Positions 56,906 to 64,000 of a stretch of 64,000 nucleotides of DNA are shown here, piece after piece. The first letter of the stretch is position 1; every line of letters begins with the position of its first letter. The translations under genes and the position numbers were made by a program. The notes beneath the pieces are model-generated. The model was not told the origin of the DNA and did not search any database. It saw only the letters and a list, made by a program, of their open reading frames with translations. Origin of the DNA: Rhineura floridana (lineage: Eukaryota > Chordata > Lepidosauria > Squamata > Rhineuridae); contig NC_084482.1 in assembly GCF_030035675.1 (NCBI RefSeq), positions 224,174,943 through 224,238,942 on the forward strand. Direction: 5' to 3'.

Positions 56906-57395
56906 AGCCAATCAATCACCAGCCAAATGGAACATGCTCCCTAAAGCTTTCCAGACTTTATGACCTTGATGGAGCCCAGCATCTACTGATAAGGGGGTGT
57001 TAGGGTGGGCCTCTGATTACCCGCAGCTGGGAAATAAAACTGCCAACTCATAGCTCTAATACAGACACCAAATGTTAACCTCTTAAGATCCCACATTAAC
57101 AAATGAAACCCCACAATTTTTTGCTACACAACCATCTTGAATTCAGGTTTTCATGACACTTTGGACACATAAAGAGAAGACATGACTCACTACAAAAGAT
57201 GATGCTGGGAAAAACAGAAGGGAGTAGAAAAAGAGGAAGACAAAACAAGATGTGGATTGATTCCATAAAGGAAGCCATAGACCTTATCATACAAAATCTG
57301 AACAGGGTGGTTTATGACAGATGCTCTTGGAGGTCACTGATATATAAGGTCGCCATAAGTAGTAATCGACCTGAAGGCACATAACACACACACAC

Positions 57396-57962
57396 ACCCC
57401 TGCACTATGTGAGTTCAGCTTTAATTGACCCAAGAGAGCCCAGTGCCTGCAAACCTATGTGGGAGGGAATATGCTTAAAAGGTGGGCTGTGATATGCAGC
57501 CTTTATGCCTCATCCACCATCAGGAAAAAGCCGGCAGTGGAACAGCTAAACAGCTTTACACCTGAGAGGACCAATATCCTAGAGATAGTTAGTGACTTAG
57601 GATCAGGTAGAAACTTGAGCTAAAATGTGGGTTCCCCACTACCCAGTAAAAGGATTTTGAGGTGCTAAAGAAAAGCTGACTCTGCAGATTGGTGGCAGCA
57701 ATAAAGGGAGAGTGTTGGTTTTCGGCCTTACAGTAAGTTAAAGAGGGCTCTGGCTGGGAAGCGCAGGATGTGCTGTCATTACGATCCCAGAATTATAAGC
57801 ACTAAACTGGCCCCCCAGAGTCTTCCTGTCTGGCAAAAGGGGGTCCAGGAAATGTTGGCAGCTCTACGGGATAATATGAAATGCATAGTGGGTCAGATTT
57901 GTGAAGCATAGTGCCAGGAAGGGAGTAAGAAGGCTATCCTTAACCTCTCCTAATTCTAACAG
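57396..57962. other. Intron of zinc-finger gene 2, no exon seen
   Basis: 57400–57480 matches the gene 1 intron at 37612–37690. No acidic linker exon like those of gene 1 is found between 55.5 and 57.96 kb. Confidence 0.5.
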
Positions 57963-58086
57963 AACAGGTCACCATCTCCTGAATCTCCTGCATGATCTCC
58001 TTGTACAGAGCTCTCTAGTCTGGATCCAGCTGAGCCCGTTCCTGCTGGGTGAAGTGCAAGGACACTTCCTCAAAGGTCACCCATCC
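57963..58086 (-). pseudogene. KRAB-A exon of zinc-finger gene 2, with a stop
   Basis: After the acceptor TTCTTCCAG the minus strand encodes WVTFEEVSLHFTQQERAQLD then P-D, a TAG stop, RALYKEIMQEIQEM. The stop replaces the Gln of the LDPGQRAL block (CAG to TAG). EEEW reads QQER, and the usual donor is not visible. The exon is dead by ordinary criteria. It matches the position and orientation expected for the N terminus of gene 2. Confidence 0.7.
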
Positions 58087-58289
58087 CTGGAAGAAGAAAA
58101 CAATTGCTTTCCTCATTCTAACTCCGAGGCAAGGCGTGGACATCATCTGCCCTCCACTCGCATTCTGAAGAGAGATGTGGCAAGCGGGATCTTTTCCTTT
58201 AGTGTTCACAAATCATCTCAGGTCCAGATGGCATCTACCTGAGAGGTCTGAAACCAACCTAAATGTGTCATTGCTGATCCTCTAACAAA

Positions 58290-58676
58290 AATATGTACCT
58301 TCTCCCAAAGACTTGCTACCATATGGACTGGCAAATGTATTACAATTTGAAAGCAAAATGGACACAGGAGGTATCCAGGAAATCAGAGCCCCATTAGCAG
58401 TTCCGGGAAAAGTAGTGGAAAATATTATTAAAGACAGAATTACCAAACATGGAGTGCAACACATCAATCATGGGATACAAAGAAATATGCTCTCATGTAT
58501 AAGGAAGTGTTTAAAGATCAGGAAGGAGAAAGCAGGAATAAATGAACAGTTCTCCCAATGGAGGGATGTAAAAAGTGCCCCCCCACCAATCATCACGATT
58601 AGGACCTGTGCTTTTAAACTTGTTTCTAAATGACATGGATTTGGGGTGAGAAGCGAGGTAACCAACTTTGCTCTTA
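58290..58676 (+). mobile_element. CR1-type RT fragment, copy A
   Basis: Decayed reverse-transcriptase sequence: AVPGKVVENIIKDRITKHG, then [13 protein letters not shown]. It is repeated from 59223. It stops where a reversed CR1 begins. Confidence 0.65.
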
Positions 58677-59222
58677 GAATCATAGAATAGTAGAGTCGGA
58701 AGGGGCCTACAAGGCCATCGAGTCCAACCCCCTGCTCAATGCAGGAATCCAAATCAAAGTATTCCTGACAGATGGCTGTCCAGCTGCCTTTTGAATGCCT
58801 CCAGTGTCGGAGAGCCAACTGCCTCTCCAGGTCATTGGTTCCATTATTGCACGGCTCTGTTAGGAAGTTTTTCCTGATGTCCAGTCGAAATCTGGCTTCC
58901 TGCAACTTGAGCTCATTATTCCGTGTCCTGCACTCTGGGTCAATCGAGAAGAGATCCCGGCCCTCCTCTATGTGACAACCTTTCATGTACTTGAAGAGTG
59001 CTATGATATCTCCTCTCAGTCTTCTCTTCTCCAGGCTAAACATGCCCAGTTCTTTCAGTCTCTCCTCATAGGGCTTGGTTTCCAGTCCCCTGATCATCTT
59101 TGTTGCCCTCCTCTGAACCTGTTCCAGTTTGTCTGCATCCTTCTTGAAGTGTGGAGACCAGAACTGGACACAGTATTCAAGATGAGGCCTAACCAGTGCT
59201 GAATAGAGGGGAACTTCACGCG
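58677..59222 (-). mobile_element. CR1 LINE 3' end, reversed
   Basis: It starts with the antisense CR1 tail (AGAATCATAGAATAG). The minus strand encodes [30 protein letters not shown] and [20 protein letters not shown], the CR1 C-terminal block. It is 5'-truncated. Confidence 0.85.
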
Positions 59223-60895
59223 ATTTGTACCTTCTCCCAAAGACTTACTACCATATGGACTGGCAAATGCATTTGAAAGTAAAATGGACACAGGAGGTAT
59301 CCGGGAAATCAGAGCCCTGTTAGCTGTTCCGGGAAAAGTAGTGGAAAATATTATTAAAGACAGAATTACCAAACATGGAGTGCAACACAGCAATCATGGG
59401 ACACAAGGAAATATGCTCTCATGCATCAGGAAGTGTTTAAAGATCAAGAAGGAGAAACCAGGAATAAATGAATAGTTTTCCCAATAGACCCATGTAAGAA
59501 GTGCCTGTCAGGCCCCTTCTATCAGGATCCCACCTCAGGCGCCACCTGCTAGGATCCCACCTGTGTTCACTGCCTTGTCACGGTCCCACCTCAGGATGCT
59601 GCTCTCAAAACGGTTCTCTCACCGGCTCGAGCAAAGATCTCTCAAGGTGCCACTGCTAGGCAGCACCACCAGGCACTCCCTGTAAACAATATTGCCTTGA
59701 GACTGTGCCTTAGTCTCTTCCTGGCCTATTGCTACGTTGTGTCTGGGTGGACTTACAGGCCTCACACCCCTGTATATTTGTGCCTATGAAGATTACAGCC
59801 CTGGGTTGCTCTGGGCACTTGATGATGTTACACTATCTCTTGCTGCCACCACTGATACTGTTTCCCAACCTTGGTATATGCCCTGCCCACCCTTCTGGTC
59901 TGTGTAACCCAACCAAGGATCAGGCGTTCCGGTAAACCAAGAACTATTTATTTATATACACAGGGAATAACAAGATTACTTAAAGGTATTGTCAACAAGT
60001 GTGTGGTTTCATAAATTGTGTTACTCTTTATGTTTCTAGTCATCAATAACCTGCCTCACTACCCGCCTAATCCAATCCACCCAACAGAAGTCTCCCAAAA
60101 CCAACCAACTCAACTCAACTACCCAACCACTTCTCCCACCACTTCTCTCAACTATCATCCTCTCATTTATACCTTCAGACACTCAAATGCTCAGCCAATC
60201 ATCATACAACATTCTCCAACATTCCAACCCATGTACTCCCCCCTCTCACTCAGTCTACTTCCCACATATACTCTAATAAACCCCCACATACCATATTTAG
60301 TATTATATATATACAGGGACATCACAGTGCCCCCCCCCGCCAATCATCAGGATTAGGACCTGTGCTTTTAAACTTGTTTCTAAATGACATGGATTTGGAG
60401 TGAGAACAGAGGTAGCAAACTTTACTGTTGATATCAAGTTTGGGGTGATTAAAATAAAGAGGGATTGTGAGGAACTCCAACAGGAACTCTCCAAGCAGGC
60501 TTGGGTATTAAAGAGCAAATCCAATTAAATGGAAGCAAGTATAAAGTGATGCACAGAAGTGAAAAAGCCTAACTGAACCGGTGCTGACCGACAGGAGAGA
60601 GACCTTGAGGACATTGTGGATGCCTCAATTAAGATATCAATGTTATAGCTATGAAATTGGTGAATTCCATGTGAGGGATCATTATGACGCAGATTGAAAA
60701 TAAAACTGCCAATATCATAATGCCATTATACACATTGAAGATGTGATCCCACCTGGAATGCTGTCTTCAGTTCTGGTTGTGGAAGAGATAGAGAAAGGGC
60801 CAACCAAAATGATCAAGGGTCACAACATTTGGGGAGTTTTGCTGTAGAGAAAAAGCTTAGAGGAGATATGATAGAAATTTATGATCACACCAGAC
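59223..60895 (+). mobile_element. CR1-type RT fragment, copy B, split by a solo LTR
   Basis: It repeats copy A from 'TTGTACCTTCTCCCAAAGAC' to the 'GTAAGAAGTGCC' point, is interrupted by the LTR 59506–60326, and then continues further than copy A into decayed RT and C-terminal sequence. Confidence 0.65.
59506..60326 (-). repeat. Solo LTR of the gypsy family, minus orientation (fossil)
   Basis: An 821-bp unit with ends TGTCAGG…CATCACA and a perfect 5-bp duplication GTGCC (59501–59505 and 60327–60331). It shares the 'AACCAAGGATCAGGC' and 'GGTAAACCAA' blocks with the LTRs at 27786 and 53531. Confidence 0.85.
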
Positions 60896-61277
60896 ATTTA
60901 AAGCACATTCAACACAAATATAAAGCACATGCTTCCCCCAACGAATCCTGGATAATAGTTTTTCCTCACTGTGCTACATTCCCAGCACCCTTCATAAACT
61001 AGAACTCCCAGGACTCTTTCGATGAAGCCATCTGCTTTCAATGTACACTGTGGATGTGCCATAAAGGTGCATGGTGTGGAGAAACTGGATAATACCCCCG
61101 GATTTTGTAGGGAACTTACACCTGGCGTGTAGGAAGAGGGAGGTAAACGTAACTCCCACCAATTTGCACACTTTTCAGGGAAAATGTTACTCGCTAAAGT
61201 TTGTCTGCCGGGCTACCCTAAAACAAGGAGGGTAGGGCCACGTTTGTGCTTCCCTAAAGGGGTATTCACACGTTACT
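60896..61277. other. Unclassified repeat debris
   Basis: Contains the 'AACTAGAACTCCCAGGACTC' word family shared with 51770. No gene. Confidence 0.35.
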
Positions 61278-61314
61278 CTGTACCCAGGTAGAAGCCCCCT
61301 GTACCTGGGTACAG
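61278..61314. other. Perfect 13-bp hairpin
   Basis: CTGTACCCAGGTA and TACCTGGGTACAG are separated by 11 bases. It may be the end of a foldback element or a chance structure. Confidence 0.6.
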
Positions 61315-62151
61315 CTGCTCGTGAGAAAGCGTGTACACGTGGTGATTTCAAAACTCACCAAGTGTACAGGCCTCCTGAAAAAAGCTCCCTGCATGCTGTC
61401 CCCGTGGAGCTGATCGTGAGCAATCAGTTTTTTTCCCCGGGGACAGCCTGGGCCTTGTACCACCACCACCACCACCAGCAGCAGCAGCCAATCAGAAATG
61501 GGCTGAAGAAAAATGTCAGTTGCTGGAGCCATGGAGTGGGAAAGAAGAGTAAAACTAAAATGGAAGCAAGTGCAAGGAAGAGGAAAGAGAGACCAGCCTG
61601 AAGCAACGAAAGAGCTTCAGGGAAGGAAAGAGGCAAAAAATGGGGAGGGGGGGGAGAGCTTGGAAGGACTCACTGCAATTTTTAAAAAGTCTACTCAGAA
61701 GTAAGTCCCATTGAGTGCAATGCTTCTGTGTGCTGGCAGTGACTGAGTTTGAGAAAAGGAAGGAGAAAAAAATGGGGGAGAGGGAAAGCTTTGGAGAATT
61801 CACATTTGAATTTTAAAAAGGTCTACGCAGAAGTAAATCCCACTGAGTTCAGTGGGGCTTACTCCCAGGTAAATGGAGTGACTAAAAATGTGAGAGAGAT
61901 TTGTCAGGAAGCTAGGTTTAAAAAATAAATTTGTTTTACAAACTTAAATGGCGTTTAAGCCTCTGGTGGGCTCAGACAAGTGGAAATTGCTGTCTTGAGA
62001 GAAGGGCAGAAGGAAGCAGTAATCAGAGAGCTAGCCAAGAGAGAAGGGCAGAGATTCTGAGGGCTCACAATGTAATTCTAAAAACATTACTCAAAAGTAA
62101 GTCTCACTTAGTTCAATGGGGCTTGCTCACAGGTAAGTGGAGTTAGGATTG
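61315..62151. other. No gene; two or three copies of the AGTAAG…CAATGGGG repeat
   Basis: Copies at 61690–61720 ('CAGAAGTAAGTCCCATTGAG'), 61825–61880 and 62093–62140. Short CAC/CAG runs lie near 61460–61487. Confidence 0.5.
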
Positions 62152-62975
62152 TGTTAGGGTTAAATTGAAACCCCAGTGCTTGTAAAACTATAGTTCACTT
62201 GTCCTACCCAAACCAGCTTGAGCATCATGGGAAATAGAACCAAAGTGGCCTTTATTTGACTCTTGATATAAAATGTCGGTTTATTTCCTGGTGACCTGAC
62301 CCTTACCTACATTCCAGTGGCTCGCATAATAAAAGCCGGTTTATGCTGGACACGTCCCTACTATGCATTTCTGTATCACATTTATGCTTATAACCTTGCT
62401 TATTGTTACTAATGTGCCTTGCATAGGAATGTCAAACACTGTTCCAATGTCCCACAAACCTTGACTTGTAAAACTCCTTTGATATGTAAGCAAAGTAATA
62501 TCATGTCTGTCTCCAGTTTAGGGGGCGCCCGGTTGCAGCTGGGCCTCCCCTCAATAGTTGCCTTTGTCTGCTCCTGCATAGTGCTTATCTCAAGGACATG
62601 CAAAATATGCAGACATAGAGTCTAAGAGATAGTCTTGATGTTTCCACTTTGTCCTTCCCCCTGTACCCCTTTACCTCCTTACATATGCCCCAAAGCTATG
62701 ACAGTTAGCAATTGCTTCTTTTGTATTTTATGACGTGAACCCGATATTGTAAACTTCGGGGTAAGCCTATATAAACCCTTGACCACCAATAAACGAGGTT
62801 CCCATGCTGGCCTGCTTCGGCTTGTAAGTATTGGGTACCCTTTGCAAAGCTTTTTGTCTCATGTTACTTGATCTCTGATAGTGGGTTCATTTGCACTCAA
62901 CTCTGCACTCTTCCCAGGTGTAATAAGCGAGTTGGGGTTGACAGGGTGACTTGCGTGTTGGGTTTGGACCTAACA
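62152..62975 (+). repeat. 5' LTR of the endogenous retrovirus
   Basis: Terminal inverted repeat TGTTAGG…CCTAACA. It has a TATATAA box near 62768 and an AATAAA signal near 62789, in the order expected for U3-R-U5. Confidence 0.75.
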
Positions 62976-62977
62976 AT

Positions 62978-62995
62978 TGGGGGCTCATCCGGGAT
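62978..62995 (+). promoter_or_regulatory. Primer-binding site, tRNA-Pro type
   Basis: TGGGGGCTCATCCGGGAT lies two bases after the LTR and differs at one base from the classic retroviral tRNA-Pro site. Confidence 0.85.
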
Positions 62996-64000
62996 CCCTT
63001 GTGCGGACCCCCTTTTTGCCATTGCACCCCTTAATTTGATAACAGGCACCACGAGAGAATTTTCTCGGTTATCAATAAAAGCGGGCGGCTTTGACATTTT
63101 GGGGATAAAGCACAGTTGAGGAAAACCCGCTATCAGACGTCATGGGAAATAAAGGGAGTGTGCCGGTAAAGGACAGCCCTTTGGGAATAATGTGTATGCT
63201 GTGGCAAGAGGAGGACTTGCCTGTGCGTAAGAGAGGCCTGAAAAAGAGAAAGATGATTGAGCTCTGTGCGGTAGCGAGACCGCGGGTAACTGCAGTATTG
63301 GCACCGGGTGAACGGTAGCCAAAGAGTGGCTCCTTTAAACCCGTTCCTTTAAGAGGAGTAGGGGAGCGGATTGAGGTAAAACATTCAGATTAATTGCATT
63401 TCTGGCTCCTATGGCAGATGGGAGTGCAGAGATTGCAGGGTTTTTACAATGCTGAAAGACAGATCTTTGACCGGTGAGGCCCCCCCTCCAAGTTATTTTT
63501 CTGAGGATGACTCAGATAGAAGAATGATTTTAAGTCGTTCTATTATGCTTTCCGCGCCAGCGCCGCCTTCCAGCCCCGAAGGCAGGGCTCCTCGGCCGGC
63601 GCGGAAACAAGTCTCTTCCGATTCAAGTGCCGAGACGGAAGAGAAGGATCCAGGAGAGGGGCCCTCAGGGGGGAACGGTCACGCGCTTGCGAAAAGGAGA
63701 AAAAGAGAAAAAGAGAAACGGTTATTGACTAAGGAAACGCCATTGATTGTGCGAGACCAGCCGTACCTGGACGCCCAGGGACGGGTCAGACTCCTAGGTG
63801 TGTAAGGCTTGTGTTTTCCCGGGAAGTAAGAACGTAAGAACGGTAATAGGAAGGATTTGCATAAAAGAAATGTGTATGAGTTGGGTACCCAAGTGAGAGG
63901 TTGTATGCGTATAGCTTTTTTTTTTTGAGTTTATGTATGAAAGTTTTTCTGTGGGTTTGTTTTCAAGGGAACTTTCCTTCCATTACTGTCGTTCATAAAT

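Larger units (their letters stand above)
55985..57395 (+). mobile_element. Bov-B LINE, 5' and 3' parts with later insertions
   Basis: 55985–56148 encodes the Bov-B endonuclease N terminus (TIGTWNVRSMNQGKLEIVKQ). 57150–57395 is the 3' end (FGHIKRRHDSLQKMMLGK, then the tail 'TCGCCATAAGTAGTAATCG'). Between them lie a reversed CR1 tail (56149–56315) and a forward LINE 3' end (56325–56905). Gene 1 has only the last 85 bp of this Bov-B at 37527–37612, at the same point of the duplicated intron. Confidence 0.7.
62152..64000 (+). mobile_element. Endogenous retrovirus, 5' part, running off the window (fossil)
   Basis: A gammaretrovirus-type (class I-like) element. Parts seen are an 824-bp 5' LTR (62152–62975), a tRNA-Pro-type primer site and a leader. 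A gag start follows near 63142 (MGNKGSVPVKD, a myristoylation-type N terminus), with further gag-like sequence from about 63449 containing a PPSY late-domain-like motif and a basic stretch. The gag region is broken, with at least two breaks in view. The right end is outside the window, so age cannot be judged from LTRs. Confidence 0.75.

Overview
The window reads as intron and intergenic DNA from a squamate reptile, most likely a lizard. The evidence is the repeat mix: Bov-B (RTE), CR1, L2, an L1-type element, tRNA-derived SINEs with a Bov-B-like tail (the Sauria SINE pattern), Ty1/copia and Ty3/gypsy LTR elements, and KRAB–C2H2 zinc-finger genes with reptile-style exons. I see no prokaryotic feature, no rRNA and no functional tRNA gene. 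Nothing here can be tied to a species from sequence alone.

Layout. 1–620 is GC-rich low-complexity DNA. 721–4060 is a nearly intact L2 LINE. 4061–5995 holds opposed Bov-B fragments. 6042–9501 is a Ty1/copia element inserted in a minus-strand CR1-type fragment. 10.1–14.4 kb holds an unclassified repeat, a palindromic MITE-like unit, SINEs and a broken CR1 LINE. 14.9–19.9 kb is a minus-strand L2 split by a second, younger copia element (15694–19215) with a perfect 5-bp target duplication. 20–27.7 kb is mostly SINE, L2 and CR1 debris plus one foldback DNA element (23148–24500) with 283-bp inverted repeats. 27786–33220 is a Ty3/gypsy element with two LTRs, nested in an L2 fragment. 33.96–34.98 kb is an old retroviral env remnant.

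35.3–43.7 kb holds the main host gene, a minus-strand KRAB zinc-finger gene: KRAB exon, two or three short acidic exons and a terminal exon with 18 fingers. All predicted splice phases agree. An L1-derived element carrying only ORF1 sits in one of its introns with a 16-bp target duplication. 45.8–51.4 kb holds broken parts of a second type of LINE. 53.5–54.3 kb is a solo gypsy LTR. 54.7–58.1 kb is a decayed duplicate of the zinc-finger gene. 58.3–60.9 kb is a CR1 fragment present twice and cut by a reversed CR1 and another solo LTR. 62152 to the right edge is the 5' part of an endogenous retrovirus with a tRNA-Pro-type primer site.

How it fits together. The only likely working host gene is the KRAB zinc-finger gene, whose protein family is known to bind and silence retroelements. 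It sits among young LTR and LINE insertions and next to a gypsy element whose capsid resembles the SCAN domain found in many zinc-finger proteins. The most unusual observations are two copia insertions that both show gag, protease and integrase but no recognisable reverse transcriptase, the ORF1-only L1 element, and the frame-preserving repeated acidic exons of the zinc-finger gene.
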